The notes beneath the pieces were generated by a model. It did no database searches. It saw nothing but the letters and a program-made list of their open reading frames with translations, and had not been told where the DNA came from. 64,000 bases of DNA, from NCBI RefSeq assembly GCF_000719095.1, contig NZ_JOEH01000026.1, forward strand, positions 124,001-188,000, read 5' to 3'. The position numbers and the translations under genes were made by a program. This document shows, piece after piece, positions 8,227 to 19,074 of this stretch. How positions within the stretch are numbered: position 1 is the first letter of the stretch; each line of letters starts with the position of its first letter. This DNA is from Streptacidiphilus jeojiense (lineage in GTDB: Bacteria; Actinomycetota; Actinomycetes; Streptomycetales; Streptomycetaceae).

Positions 8227-9426
8227 TCAGTGGACGGTCAGCCGCAGGATCCGGTCGTCGCCGCTGCGGGCGGTGCCGCGGCCGTCGGTGTTGCTGGTGG
8301 TGAGCAGCAGGGTGCCGTCGGTGTCCGCGATCACGCTGCGGAGCCGGCCGTAACTGCCGTCGAGGAAGCTCTGCGGGGTGGCGGCGGTCGTGGTGCCGTC
8401 CAGCGGGATCCGCCACAGGCGCTCGCCCTTGAGCCCGGCCATCCAGATGCAGCCCGCCGCGTAGGCGATGCCGCTGGGTGAGTCCACCTCGGTGCCGAAC
8501 TGGGCGACCGGGCTGGTGTACTCGGAGTTGCTGGTCTTCCCCTGGGTGGCCGGCCAGCCGTAGTTGTGGCCGGGCAGGATCAGGTTGAGCTCGTCCGCCT
8601 CCCGGTCGCCGAACTCCGAGGCCCAGAGCCGTCCCTGCGGGTCCCAGGCCAGGCCCTGGACGTTGCGGTGGCCGTAGGTGTAGACGACCGAGCCGGGGAA
8701 GGGGTTGCCGGACGGCACCTCCCCGGCCGGGGTCATCCGCAGGATCTTGCCGCCGAGCGAACTCCGGTCCTGGGCCAGTGCGGTGTTCCCGGTCTCGCCG
8801 GTGCCCGCGTAGAGCAGGCCGTCCGGTCCGAAGCCGATCCGGCCGCCGTTGTGGTGGACGCCCAACGGGATCGCCGTGAGGACCGGCTGCGGTGTGCCCA
8901 GCTGCTTCCCGGCGGGCTGGGTCGGGTCGTAGCTCAGGTGGGCGATGCGGTTGTCGTGGGCGGTGGAGTAGTACGCGTAGACCAGGTGGTCGGTCGCGTA
9001 GCGCGGGGACAGCGCGAGGCCGAGCAGGCCCGCCTCGCCGCCCGCGGCCTTGTTGGAGACGACGTCGGGCACGGTGCCGGCCAGCGTCTTGGCACCGGTC
9101 GCCGGGTCGACGCGGTGGATCTCGTAGGTGTCCCGGGAGGCCACCAGCAGGCTGCGGTCCGGCAGCAGCACCAGCCCCCAGGGCACGTTGATGCCGGTGG
9201 CGACGGTGGCCGTGACGGTCACCCCGCCCTTCGGGGCGCCGGCGCTCGCGGACGCCGTGCCGGCGGCCGATGCCGATGCTGCGGAGGAGGACGGTGCCGT
9301 GGTCAGTGCCGGAGAGGTGGGGGCGGCGGACGACGGGGCGGGCGACGGTGAGCCGCCCCCGCCGTTGGAGGAGCAGGCGGACAGCAGCAGGGCGGCCGTC
9401 CCCGTGACGAAGACGCGTCGGTGCAT
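8227..9426 (-). CDS. PQQ-dependent aldose sugar dehydrogenase, lipoprotein
   Basis: The 399-aa product has a signal peptide ending in the lipobox LLSAC near residue 18, so it should be anchored on the outer face of the membrane. After a low-complexity linker the domain begins at VPWGLVLLPD and shows the soluble-glucose/sorbosone dehydrogenase pattern: HHNGGRIGFGPDG with the putative catalytic His, GHRNVQGLAWDP, and DELNLILPGHNYGWP. These mark a six-bladed propeller oxidising aldoses with PQQ. No pqq genes are in the window, so the cofactor is presumably scavenged or made elsewhere. The gene stands alone. Confidence 0.85.
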   Translation of the reverse strand: MHRRVFVTGTAALLLSACSSNGGGGSPSPAPSSAAPTSPALTTAPSSSAASASAAGTASASAGAPKGGVTVTATVATGINVPWGLVLLPDRSLLVASRDTYEIHRVDPATGAKTLAGTVPDVVSNKAAGGEAGLLGLALSPRYATDHLVYAYYSTAHDNRIAHLSYDPTQPAGKQLGTPQPVLTAIPLGVHHNGGRIGFGPDGLLYAGTGETGNTALAQDRSSLGGKILRMTPAGEVPSGNPFPGSVVYTYGHRNVQGLAWDPQGRLWASEFGDREADELNLILPGHNYGWPATQGKTSNSEYTSPVAQFGTEVDSPSGIAYAAGCIWMAGLKGERLWRIPLDGTTTAATPQSFLDGSYGRLRSVIADTDGTLLLTTSNTDGRGTARSGDDRILRLTVH

Positions 9427-9523
9427 GGCGTTCCTTCCGTGGGAGCCGGACTCCCCTCACCATCGCACCTGTGGACCCCTGAACGCCGTGCCTGCCGCCC
9501 GGGCGCGCCGGGCTGACAGTCGG

Positions 9524-11334
<1,811 letters not shown>

Positions 11335-11345
11335 AGGAGACGTCC

Positions 11346-12545
11346 ATGGCCCACTACCGTCGGCTGGGCGCCGTCCCGCCCAAGCGGCACACCCAGCACC
11401 GGAACCCCGAAGGCGGCCTGTACTACGAGGAGCTGATGGGGGAGGAGGGCTTCTCCTCCGACTCCTCGCTGCTCTACCACCGGAACATCCCGTCGGCCAT
11501 CGTCGACGCCGCGGTCTGGGAGCTCCCGGACCAGTCCCTGACCGCCAACCACCCACTGACGCCACGCCACCTGAGGCTGCACCAGCTGACCGCGGGGGAG
11601 GAGTGGAAGAACACCGACGCCGTCACCGGACGGCGCCTGGTGCTCGGCAACGGCGACGTGCGCATCGGCTACGTGGCCGCGGGCGCGCCCTCGCCGCTGT
11701 ACCGCAACGCCGTCGGCGACGAGTGCGTCTACGTCGAAGCCGGCGAGGGCCGCGTCGAGACGGTCTTCGGGGAGCTGACGGTGCGCCAGGGCGACTACGT
11801 CCTGCTGCCGCGCGCGACCACCCACCGCTGGGTGCCCGGCGGCGACGGCCCGCTGCGGCTCTACACCGTCGAGGCCAACTCCCACATCGCGCCCGCCAAG
11901 CGGTACCTGTCCAAGTACGGGCAACTGCTGGAGCACGCGCCCTTCTGCGAGCGGGACCTGCACGGCCCCGACGAACCGCTGTCGGTCCAGGGCACGGACG
12001 TGGAGGTGCTGGTCAAGCACCGCACGGCCGGCGGTATCGGCGGCACGCGCTACGTCTACCCGCAGCACCCCTTCGACGTGGTCGGCTGGGACGGCTGCCT
12101 GTACCCCTACACCTTCAACATCGCCGACTACGAGCCGATCACCGGCCGGGTCCACCAGCCGCCGCCGGCGCACCAGGTCTTCGAGGGCGACGGCTTCGTG
12201 ATCTGCAACTTCGTCCCGCGCAAGGTGGACTACCACCCGCTGTCCATCCCGGTGCCCTACTACCACTCCAACGTCGACAGCGACGAGGTGATGTTCTACT
12301 GCGGCGGCGACTACGAGGCCCGCAGGGGCTCCGGCATCGGCCAGGGCTCGGTCTCACTGCACCCCGGCGGGCACGCGCACGGACCGCAGCCGGGAGCCTA
12401 CGAGCGCTCCATCGGCGCCGAGTTCTTCGACGAACTCGCGGTGATGGTGGACACCTTCCGCCCGCTGCAGCTCGGCGAGGCCGGCCTGGACTGCGCCGAT
12501 CCGGGCTACGCCTGGACCTGGTCCGGACGGGGGCCGAGCCGGTGA
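11346..12545 (+). CDS. hmgA: Homogentisate 1,2-dioxygenase
   Basis: This enzyme opens the ring of homogentisate to give maleylacetoacetate. GAGGAG precedes the ATG by seven bases. The 399-aa product has an N-terminal beta-sandwich and the C-terminal cupin with the iron ligands His307 (YYHSN), Glu314 (SDEVMFY) and a His in HPGGHAHGP, and the substrate-loop region around NFVPRKVDYHP. The gene overlaps the next start by four bases (GTGA). With hppD upstream and fahA downstream its role is secure. Confidence 0.95.
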   Translation: MAHYRRLGAVPPKRHTQHRNPEGGLYYEELMGEEGFSSDSSLLYHRNIPSAIVDAAVWELPDQSLTANHPLTPRHLRLHQLTAGEEWKNTDAVTGRRLVLGNGDVRIGYVAAGAPSPLYRNAVGDECVYVEAGEGRVETVFGELTVRQGDYVLLPRATTHRWVPGGDGPLRLYTVEANSHIAPAKRYLSKYGQLLEHAPFCERDLHGPDEPLSVQGTDVEVLVKHRTAGGIGGTRYVYPQHPFDVVGWDGCLYPYTFNIADYEPITGRVHQPPPAHQVFEGDGFVICNFVPRKVDYHPLSIPVPYYHSNVDSDEVMFYCGGDYEARRGSGIGQGSVSLHPGGHAHGPQPGAYERSIGAEFFDELAVMVDTFRPLQLGEAGLDCADPGYAWTWSGRGPSR

Positions 12546-13387
12546 ACGCCATCCCCGATCTCTTCGTCGGCCTGTGCGACGACGCGGCCATGTTCCCGCC
12601 CGGCAACGCCCCGGCGGCTCGGGCCGTCACCGCCCACCGCGAGCACCGCGCCGCCTGGTACGCGCCGCTGGTCGGCCCGTTCCTGGTCGGGGCCGCCCAC
12701 CTGGAGGACGTGGTCCGGGCCGGCGACCCCGGCCCTGCGGTGCTGGTCGTCCCCGCGGGCCCGGACGGGCTGGCGGCGGTTCTGGCCGCGGCGCGGGACG
12801 CCGGACTACGGGTCGCCGGGGCCGAACTGCCCTACCGGCCCGGCGGTACGGCGGCCGACGCGGTGCGGGCCCTGGACTCCGTGCTGCCCGCCGGCGGAGT
12901 GGTGGAGATCCCGCCCGGCCAGGGCCTGGACGAGGCCCTGGACACCGTCGCCGGCTCCGGCCACCGGGCCAAGCTGCGTACCGGCGGCACCGTGGCGCAG
13001 GCCTTCCCCGACGCGGCGCAGGTGGCGGCGTTCATCCTCGGCTGCGTGGCCCGCGGGCTGCCGTTCAAGTGCACCGCCGGCCTGCACCGGGCGGTGCGCC
13101 ACACCGATCCGGTCACCCGGTTCGAGCACCACGGCTTCCTGAACATCCTGGCCGCCACCGACACGGCCCTGACCGGGGCCGGGGCGGACGAGGTGGCGGC
13201 GGTGCTGGAGCAGCGCGACGGCCGCCGGATCGCCTCCCGGCTGGGCGATCTGACGCTCCCACAGGTCTCCGCCGTACGCGCCGCCTTCACCGGCTACGGC
13301 ACCTGCAGCATCACCGAGCCGCTGGCCGAGCTGGCCGCGCTCGACCTCCTCCCCGTACCGCACCCGCAGATCCCGGAGCACGCATGA
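12542..13387 (+). CDS. Unrecognised protein embedded in the homogentisate operon
   Basis: The product has 281 aa from a GTG that overlaps the hmgA stop; its own stop overlaps the fahA ATG, so it is translationally coupled on both sides. I do not recognise the family. Alternating strand-helix stretches (VLVVPAGPDGL, VAGAELPY, GGVVEIPPG, AKLRTGG, FKCTAGLHRAVRH, GFLNILAATDTAL) suggest a TIM-barrel-like alpha/beta protein. Candidate functional residues are Lys144 in AKLRTGG and Lys176/His182 in FKCTAGLH. The operon has no glutathione-transferase-type maleylacetoacetate isomerase, and this gene lies exactly between the enzymes on either side of that step. An isomerase or accessory role is a hypothesis only. 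Confidence 0.75.
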   Translation: MNAIPDLFVGLCDDAAMFPPGNAPAARAVTAHREHRAAWYAPLVGPFLVGAAHLEDVVRAGDPGPAVLVVPAGPDGLAAVLAAARDAGLRVAGAELPYRPGGTAADAVRALDSVLPAGGVVEIPPGQGLDEALDTVAGSGHRAKLRTGGTVAQAFPDAAQVAAFILGCVARGLPFKCTAGLHRAVRHTDPVTRFEHHGFLNILAATDTALTGAGADEVAAVLEQRDGRRIASRLGDLTLPQVSAVRAAFTGYGTCSITEPLAELAALDLLPVPHPQIPEHA

Positions 13388-14613
13388 CCTCGAGCACCTG
13401 GGTGGACCTGCCCGAAGGCACCCTGTTCGGCCTGGCCAACCTGCCCTACGGGGTCTTCAGCCGCGAGGACGGGCGGCGCCGAGTGGGCGTGCGCGTCGGC
13501 GACCTGGTGCTGGACCTGGCCGCCGCGGCCCGGGCCACCGGCGCCGACGCGGCGCTGCTGGAGGGGCCCACGCTCAACCCGCTGCTGGCGGCGGGACGGG
13601 CGCACTGGTCGGCGCTGCGCTCCGCGCTCACCGGATGGCTGACCGACGCCGCCCACCGGGCCGCGGTGGAGCCGCAGTTGCACCCGCTGGCCTCGGTGAC
13701 GCTGCATCTGCCCTTCGAGCCGGGCGACTACGTCGACTTCTACGCCTCCGAGCACCACGCGGCCAACCTCGGCGCCCTGTTCCGTCCCGGCACCGAACCG
13801 CTGACGCCCAACTGGAAGCACCTGCCCATCGGCTACCACGGCCGGGCGGGCTCCCTGGTGGTCTCCGGCACCCCGGTGGTCCGACCCTGCGGGCAGCGCC
13901 GGGCCCCCGGTGAACCGGCGCCCCGGTTCGGGCCCTCGCTGCGCCTGGACATCGAGGCCGAGGTCGGCTTCCTGGTCGGCACCCCCTCGCCGCAGGGCAG
14001 CCGGGTGGGCCTGACGGGCTTCGCCGACCACGTCTTCGGGGTGTGCCTGGTCAACGACTGGTCCGCGCGCGACCTGCAGGCCTGGGAGTACGTGCCGCTC
14101 GGCCCCTTCCTCGGGAAGTCCTTCGCCACCTCCCTCTCTCCGTGGATCGTGCCGCTGGAGGCCCTGGAACAGGCCCGTACCGCGCCGCCGGTCCGGGACG
14201 TGCCGCTGCTTCCGTACCTGGACGACGGCGCCGCGCCGCAGTGGGGGCTGGACCTGTCGCTGGAGGTGGCCCTCAACGGCAGCACCGTCTCGCGGCCCCC
14301 GTTCGCCGGCCTGTACTGGACGGCGGCGCAGCAGCTGGCCCACATGACCGTCAACGGCGCCCCGCTGCGGACCGGTGACTTCTACGCCTCCGGCACGGTG
14401 AGCGGCCCCGACCCGGAGACCCGGGGTTCGCTGATCGAGCTGGCCTGGAACGGCGAGCGGCCGCTGGAACTGCCCGACGGGAGCACCCGGACCTTCCTGG
14501 AGGACGGCGACGAAGTCGTGATCACGGCCACCGCACCGGGCGCTGACGGTTCGCGCATCGGCTTCGGCGAGGTCCGCGGGCGCATCCTGCCGGCGACCGC
14601 CGGGGAGGGCTGA
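13384..14613 (+). CDS. fahA: Fumarylacetoacetase
   Basis: This enzyme hydrolyses fumarylacetoacetate to fumarate and acetoacetate. The ATG at 13384 overlaps the preceding stop (ATGA) and gives 409 aa, typical for full-length fumarylacetoacetases. An N-terminal SH3-like part precedes the catalytic beta-roll. Metal ligands are visible at Asp118 (YVDFYAS), Glu191 and Glu193 (DIEAEVGF) and Asp225 (LVNDWSARD). The catalytic His is His152 in GYHGRAGS. It feeds acetoacetate to the CoA-transferase encoded just downstream. Confidence 0.95.
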   Translation: MTSSTWVDLPEGTLFGLANLPYGVFSREDGRRRVGVRVGDLVLDLAAAARATGADAALLEGPTLNPLLAAGRAHWSALRSALTGWLTDAAHRAAVEPQLHPLASVTLHLPFEPGDYVDFYASEHHAANLGALFRPGTEPLTPNWKHLPIGYHGRAGSLVVSGTPVVRPCGQRRAPGEPAPRFGPSLRLDIEAEVGFLVGTPSPQGSRVGLTGFADHVFGVCLVNDWSARDLQAWEYVPLGPFLGKSFATSLSPWIVPLEALEQARTAPPVRDVPLLPYLDDGAAPQWGLDLSLEVALNGSTVSRPPFAGLYWTAAQQLAHMTVNGAPLRTGDFYASGTVSGPDPETRGSLIELAWNGERPLELPDGSTRTFLEDGDEVVITATAPGADGSRIGFGEVRGRILPATAGEG

Positions 14614-14616
14614 GCC

Positions 14617-15372
14617 ATGGACAAGACCGCTGGTTCGGCGGCCGAGGCGGTCGCCGACGTCCAGGACGGCGCCAGCCTGGCCGTGGGCGGGTTCGGGCTG
14701 TGCGGGATACCCGCGGTGCTCATCGGGGCGCTGCTGGAGCAGGGGGCCACGGGTCTGCACGTGGTGTCCAACAACTGCGGCGTCGACGACGCCGGTCTCG
14801 GGCTGCTGCTGGGGGCCGGCCGGATCGCCCGGGCGACCGGCAGCTACGTCGGGGAGAACAAGGAGTTCGCACGGCAGTACCTCTCCGGGGAGCTGGCGCT
14901 GGAGCTGGTGCCCCAGGGGACGCTGGCCGAGCGGCTGCGGGCCGGGGGCTGCGGCATCCCCGCCTTCTACACCCCCGCCGGGGTGGGCACCCAGGTCGCC
15001 GACGGCGGGCTGCCCTGGCGCTACGGGAGCCGGGGCGAGGTCGTGGAGGCGTCACCGCCCAAGGAGACCCGCCGCTTCGACGGCACGGAGTACGTGCTGG
15101 AACGGGCCATCACCGCGGACTTCGCACTGGTCCGGGCGGCCCGCGGGGACCGGCACGGCAACCTGGTCTTCCACGCCTCGGCCCGCAACTTCAACCCGCT
15201 GGCCGCGATGGCCGGCCGGCTCACCGTCGCCGAGGTCGAGGAACTGGTCGAGCCCGGGGAACTGGACCCGGACGAGGTCCACCTGCCGGGCGTCTTCGTG
15301 CAGCGCGTGCTGGCACTGACCCCGGAGCAGGCGGCGGACCGCCGGATCGAGAAGAGGACGGTGCAGGCCTGA
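14617..15372 (+). CDS. scoA: 3-oxoacid CoA-transferase subunit A
   Basis: The product has 251 aa with the subunit A signature [10 protein letters not shown] near residue 25, followed by [11 protein letters not shown] and the C-terminal [11 protein letters not shown]. With subunit B it should move CoA from succinyl-CoA to acetoacetate, activating the product of fahA for thiolysis. The ATG is three bases after the fahA stop and uses a GGGGAGGG site inside the fahA end. The stop overlaps the subunit B start (TGATG). A role with 3-oxoadipate is possible by family but unlikely in this operon. Confidence 0.9.
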   Translation: MDKTAGSAAEAVADVQDGASLAVGGFGLCGIPAVLIGALLEQGATGLHVVSNNCGVDDAGLGLLLGAGRIARATGSYVGENKEFARQYLSGELALELVPQGTLAERLRAGGCGIPAFYTPAGVGTQVADGGLPWRYGSRGEVVEASPPKETRRFDGTEYVLERAITADFALVRAARGDRHGNLVFHASARNFNPLAAMAGRLTVAEVEELVEPGELDPDEVHLPGVFVQRVLALTPEQAADRRIEKRTVQA

Positions 15373-16016
15373 TGGCGTGGACCCGTGACCAGATGGCCGC
15401 CCGGGCCGCCCGCGAGCTGGCCGACGGCATGTACGTCAACCTGGGCATTGGCCTGCCCACCCAGGTGCCCGACCACGTCCCCGAGGACGTGCACGTGGTG
15501 CTCCAGTCCGAGAACGGCGTGCTCGGCACCGGACCGTACCCCCGGCCCGAGCAGGTGGACCCCGACCTGATCAATGCCGGCAAGGAGACGGTGACGGTCC
15601 GTCCGGGCGCGTCCTACTTCGACTCGGCACTGTCCTTCGGCATGATCCGGGGCGGCCACATCGACCTGGCCGTGCTGGGGGCGTTGGAGGTGTCGGCCTC
15701 CGGGGACCTGGCCAACTGGACCGTCCCCGGAAAGATGATCAAGGGGATGGGTGGTGCCATGGACCTGGTCCACGGGGCGCGCCGGGTGGTCGTCCTGATG
15801 GAGCACACGGCCAGGGACGGCAGCCCGAAGCTGGTCGACCGCTGCACCCTGCCGCTGACCGGACGTGGATGCGTGCACCGGGTCATCACCGACCTGGGGG
15901 TGTTCGACCTGGCCGGTGACGGGGTCGTGCTGGTGGAGTCCGCCCCGGGGGTGCCGCTGGCGCAGATCCTGGGGCAGACCGGCACCCGGGTCCGGGTGCC
16001 GGCCGGGGCGGCCTGA
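15372..16016 (+). CDS. scoB: 3-oxoacid CoA-transferase subunit B
   Basis: The 214-aa product carries the subunit B motif [13 protein letters not shown] and the catalytic glutamate in [11 protein letters not shown], which forms the enzyme-CoA thioester. Other family landmarks are [15 protein letters not shown] and [12 protein letters not shown]. It overlaps scoA by one base. It is the last gene of the tyrosine operon; a strong hairpin follows at 16038-16077. Confidence 0.92.
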   Translation: MAWTRDQMAARAARELADGMYVNLGIGLPTQVPDHVPEDVHVVLQSENGVLGTGPYPRPEQVDPDLINAGKETVTVRPGASYFDSALSFGMIRGGHIDLAVLGALEVSASGDLANWTVPGKMIKGMGGAMDLVHGARRVVVLMEHTARDGSPKLVDRCTLPLTGRGCVHRVITDLGVFDLAGDGVVLVESAPGVPLAQILGQTGTRVRVPAGAA

Positions 16017-16037
16017 GCCGACCCTGCGTCAACTCCC

Positions 16038-16077
16038 AGGTGGGGCCGGCCGTCCGCCGTGACGGTCGGCCCCACCT
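16038..16077. terminator. 17-bp hairpin between tyrosine operon and gntR gene
   Basis: Arms 16038-16054 and 16061-16077 are complementary over 17 bases with one mismatch, around a 6-nt loop. It lies 21 bases after scoB and 6 bases before the stop of the convergent gntR gene, so it can terminate both transcripts. Confidence 0.8.
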
Positions 16078-16083
16078 GCGTGG

Positions 16084-16776
16084 TCAGCCGCGCGAGGCGC
16101 GCCGCGGCACGCCGAAGACCTGGACCAGGGCCTGGTGGGTCGAGCGCAGGTGGTCGCGCATGGCGCGGGCGGCGTCCCTTCGGTTGCCGGCGGTGATGGC
16201 GGCCGCGATGCGCTCGTGCGCGTCCAGCTCCTCGCGTGACCAGATGTGCGGTTCCAGGCTGGGGATGAGGTGGTGCAGCCGGGTGACCTCGTCGGCCAGG
16301 GAGGCGATCATGCGGGCCGCGCGGGCGTTGCCGGCGACCTCGGCGATGCCGATGTGGAAGTCGGCCGCGCTGGCCAGCGCCAGTTCCAGATCGTCCGCGG
16401 CGCCGCGGTGGGCGTTCAGGGCGTCGGTCACCCCGGCCGCGCCGCCGCGCAGTTGGGCGAAGCGCGCGGCGGCCTGGCCGGCGAACTCCGGTTCCAGCAG
16501 CTCGCGCAGCTGGAAGACGTCGCGCAGGTCCTCCAGGCCCAGCGAGCGCACCACATAGCCCTTGCGGGGCAGCACGGTCACCCAGCCGTCCTGGACCAGC
16601 AGCCGCAGTGCCTCGCGCACGGGGGTCTTGGAGACCCCGAAACGCGCGGCGAGGTCGGCCTCCAGCACCGTCGCTCCGGGGGCCAGACGAGCGTGCAGGA
16701 TGTCGTCCTTCAGCAGCAGGTAGACCCGCTCGGTCAACGGCTGCTTGGACTCGCTCATGCTGGCGACGGTTGTCAC
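16084..16776 (-). CDS. GntR-family regulator, FadR/FCD type
   Basis: The product has 230 aa. The GTG at 16776 has a GGAGGGG site six bases upstream on its strand. Residues 12-75 form the winged HTH (TERVYLLLKDDILHARLAPG, then VSKTPVREALRLLVQDGWV). Residues 85-220 form an all-helical FCD effector domain with metal-site histidines in ADFHIGIAE and a later HLRSTH. It diverges from the ABC-transporter/catabolic operon starting at 16952 and most likely represses it until a small carboxylate-type ligand binds. An 8-bp palindrome overlaps the operon's promoter. Confidence 0.88.
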   Translation of the reverse strand: MTTVASMSESKQPLTERVYLLLKDDILHARLAPGATVLEADLAARFGVSKTPVREALRLLVQDGWVTVLPRKGYVVRSLGLEDLRDVFQLRELLEPEFAGQAAARFAQLRGGAAGVTDALNAHRGAADDLELALASAADFHIGIAEVAGNARAARMIASLADEVTRLHHLIPSLEPHIWSREELDAHERIAAAITAGNRRDAARAMRDHLRSTHQALVQVFGVPRRASRG

Positions 16777-16873
16777 TGCACCCCTCCGCGTCGGACACCG
16801 GGGACAAGAAATATCTGGCGTCAGCCTACCCCCGATCTGAGGCCCGATGTGCCGGTCAGTTGTGCTGAATCTC

Positions 16874-16902
16874 TTGACGCTGAAACACCAGTGATATATC
16901 TC
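16874..16902 (+). promoter_or_regulatory. Promoter of the catabolic operon with overlapping palindrome
   Basis: TTGACG (16874-16879) is followed after 17 bases by TATCTC (16897-16902). The perfect palindrome GATATATC (16893-16900) overlaps the -10 element, and a related AAATATCT lies at 16809-16816 on the regulator side. A repressor bound there would block RNA polymerase. The site assignment is inference. Confidence 0.45.
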
Positions 16903-16951
16903 TGAGATCCCACTGACGATCGCTCAACGAAGACGATCAGGAGAGCCGCGC

Positions 16952-18193
16952 ATGCGTCCCACCGCTCACGCCCCTCTGCGCCGCAGACCCCGCCTCGCCC
17001 TGTGCCTGGGAGTCCCCCTGCTGCTGGCCGCCGCCGGCTGTGGGGCGAGCTCGACCAGCCACGCCGGCTCCGGCTCGGGGACCATCACCATCGGCATGTC
17101 CCTGCCGCTCAGCGGCGCCGTCGCCGACAACTCCAAGAGCGGCTACCAGGGCTACCAGCTCTGGGCCGACCAGCTCAACGCCCACGGCGGACTGCTCGGC
17201 CGCAAGGTCAAGCTGGTGGTCCTGGACGACGGCTTCACCCAGAGCACCGCCATCTCCGACTACAACAAGCTGATCGGCCAGCAGCACGTGGACCTGCTGC
17301 TGGGCACCTTCTCCTCGTTCCTGAACCTGCCGGTGGCCGAGGTCGCCGAGCGCAACAAGTACGTCTACATCGAGCCCTCCGGCGGCGCCGACTCGATCTT
17401 CGCGCGGAACTTCAACTACCTGTTCTTCGCCCAGCCGGCCACCACCCAGAACCTGCCGGACCAGTTCGTGGCCCAGATCGCCGCCCTGCCCGCGGCCCAG
17501 CGCCCCCGCACCGCCGCCTTCGTCACCCAGGACGACCCCAACACCTCCGAGGCCACCAAGCTGTTCAAGGACCAGCTGGCCAAGCTGGGCGTGAAGTCGG
17601 TCTACGACTCCACCTACGCGCCGGACACCTCCAACTTCGACGCCATCGCCAACGCCATCAAGCAGGCCGCCCCGGACCTGGTGGTCCAGGGCGCGCTGGC
17701 CGAGGACGGGGTCTCGCTGATCCGCTCCTTCCAGAAGGTGGGCTTCACCCCCAAGACCCTGTTCCAGACCAACTCGCCGTCCGACACCAGCTACCCGGAC
17801 GCGGTGGGGACCAGGAACACCGAGGGCGTGCTCACCGCCCTCGCCTACAGCCCGGACGCCCCCACCCCGGGCAACGGCGCCTTCGTGTCCGCCTACAAGG
17901 CGAAGTACAGCACCGTCCCCTCCGACGACGCCGCCAACTCCTACACCGCCGGACAGGTCCTGGCCGCCGCGGTGACCGCGGTCGGCAGACTCGACCAGAG
18001 CGCGATCGCCGACTGGCTGCACAAGAACACCGTGTCCACCATCGTCGGCCCGCTGTCCTGGGACGCCGCCGGCAAGCCCAAGGGCTCGCTGCTGCTCGCG
18101 CAGTGGCAGAACGGCAAGCTGCAGATCGTCGCCCCGGCCGCCGAGGCCACCAGCAAGCAGATCGAATGGGCCAAGCCCGGGTGGTCCCAGTGA
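16952..18193 (+). CDS. ABC transporter substrate-binding lipoprotein, branched-chain amino acid type
   Basis: The product has 413 aa. AGGAGA precedes the ATG by about eight bases. A signal peptide ends at the lipobox LAAAGC (Cys near residue 30). The mature part starts with TITIGMSLPLSGAVADN, the typical first strand and ligand loop of LivJ/type I periplasmic-binding proteins. Although this fold often binds branched-chain amino acids, such proteins also take aromatic acids, amides and other carboxylates. The five catabolic genes downstream argue that this one delivers their substrate. The stop overlaps the first permease start. Confidence 0.88.
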   Translation: MRPTAHAPLRRRPRLALCLGVPLLLAAAGCGASSTSHAGSGSGTITIGMSLPLSGAVADNSKSGYQGYQLWADQLNAHGGLLGRKVKLVVLDDGFTQSTAISDYNKLIGQQHVDLLLGTFSSFLNLPVAEVAERNKYVYIEPSGGADSIFARNFNYLFFAQPATTQNLPDQFVAQIAALPAAQRPRTAAFVTQDDPNTSEATKLFKDQLAKLGVKSVYDSTYAPDTSNFDAIANAIKQAAPDLVVQGALAEDGVSLIRSFQKVGFTPKTLFQTNSPSDTSYPDAVGTRNTEGVLTALAYSPDAPTPGNGAFVSAYKAKYSTVPSDDAANSYTAGQVLAAAVTAVGRLDQSAIADWLHKNTVSTIVGPLSWDAAGKPKGSLLLAQWQNGKLQIVAPAAEATSKQIEWAKPGWSQ

Positions 18194-19074
18194 CCCTGCT
18201 GCTGCAGACCCTGATCTTCGGCTGCCTGATCGGCGGCGTCTACGCCCTGATGTCCTCCGGCTTCACGCTGATCTTCGGCGTGATGGACGTGATCAACCTG
18301 GCCCAGGGCTGCCTGCTGATCACCGGCGCCTACCTGTCCTGGTGGATGTGGCAGCGGACCGGCCTGGACCCGCTGCTGCTCGGCGTCCTGTCCTCGGCCG
18401 CCCTGTACGGCATCGGCTGGCTGCTCTACAAGGGCGTGGTCGCCCGGGTGCAGCGGGTGGACCCGGGGCTGACCCTGGTCGCCACCTTCGCCGTCGCGGT
18501 CGCCGGGGAGGGCGTCATCGCGCTGGTCTTCGGCACCTCCGACCGCAGCGCCACCCCCTCCTACTTCAACACCTCCTTCCACCTCGGCTCCCTGAGCGTC
18601 CCCAAGGCGCAGCTGTACGCGTGCATCGGCGCACTGGTCGTCCTCGGCGGCCTGTACGCGCTGCTGCGCGGCACCTTCCTGGGACGCGCGATCCGGGCCT
18701 GCGCCTCCAGCCGCGGCGGCGCGGAACTGGTCGGCATCGACGTGGAGCGGGCCATGGCGCAGATGTTCGCGCTGGGCGCGGCCACCACCGGCTTCGGCGG
18801 CGCGGCCCTGTCCGTCCTCTACCAGTTCCTGCCCGACTCGCAGGACATCTGGATCGGCCGGGTGCTGTGCGTGGTCGTCCTCGGCGGCCTGGGCAGCCTG
18901 CCCGGAGCGCTCGCCGGAGCCGTGGTCCTGGGCCTCGGCGAGGCTCTGACCTCCACCTACTGGGACGTACGCTGGACCACCGCCGTGCCCTACATGCTCA
19001 TCCTGGCCATCCTGCTGCTGCGCCCCCAGGGCCTGTTCGGCATCACCCTGCGACGCGAAGGAGCCCGGGCATGA
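18190..19074 (+). CDS. ABC permease, LivH type
   Basis: The 294-aa product starts at a GTG overlapping the binding-protein stop. It is a polytopic membrane protein with about eight helices and the family's opening IFGCLIGGVYALMSSGFTLIFG and the late cytoplasmic loop ending GGLGSLPGALAGA. It pairs with the LivM half of the next protein to form the channel. The stop overlaps the next ATG (ATGA). Confidence 0.9.
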   Translation: MTLLLQTLIFGCLIGGVYALMSSGFTLIFGVMDVINLAQGCLLITGAYLSWWMWQRTGLDPLLLGVLSSAALYGIGWLLYKGVVARVQRVDPGLTLVATFAVAVAGEGVIALVFGTSDRSATPSYFNTSFHLGSLSVPKAQLYACIGALVVLGGLYALLRGTFLGRAIRACASSRGGAELVGIDVERAMAQMFALGAATTGFGGAALSVLYQFLPDSQDIWIGRVLCVVVLGGLGSLPGALAGAVVLGLGEALTSTYWDVRWTTAVPYMLILAILLLRPQGLFGITLRREGARA

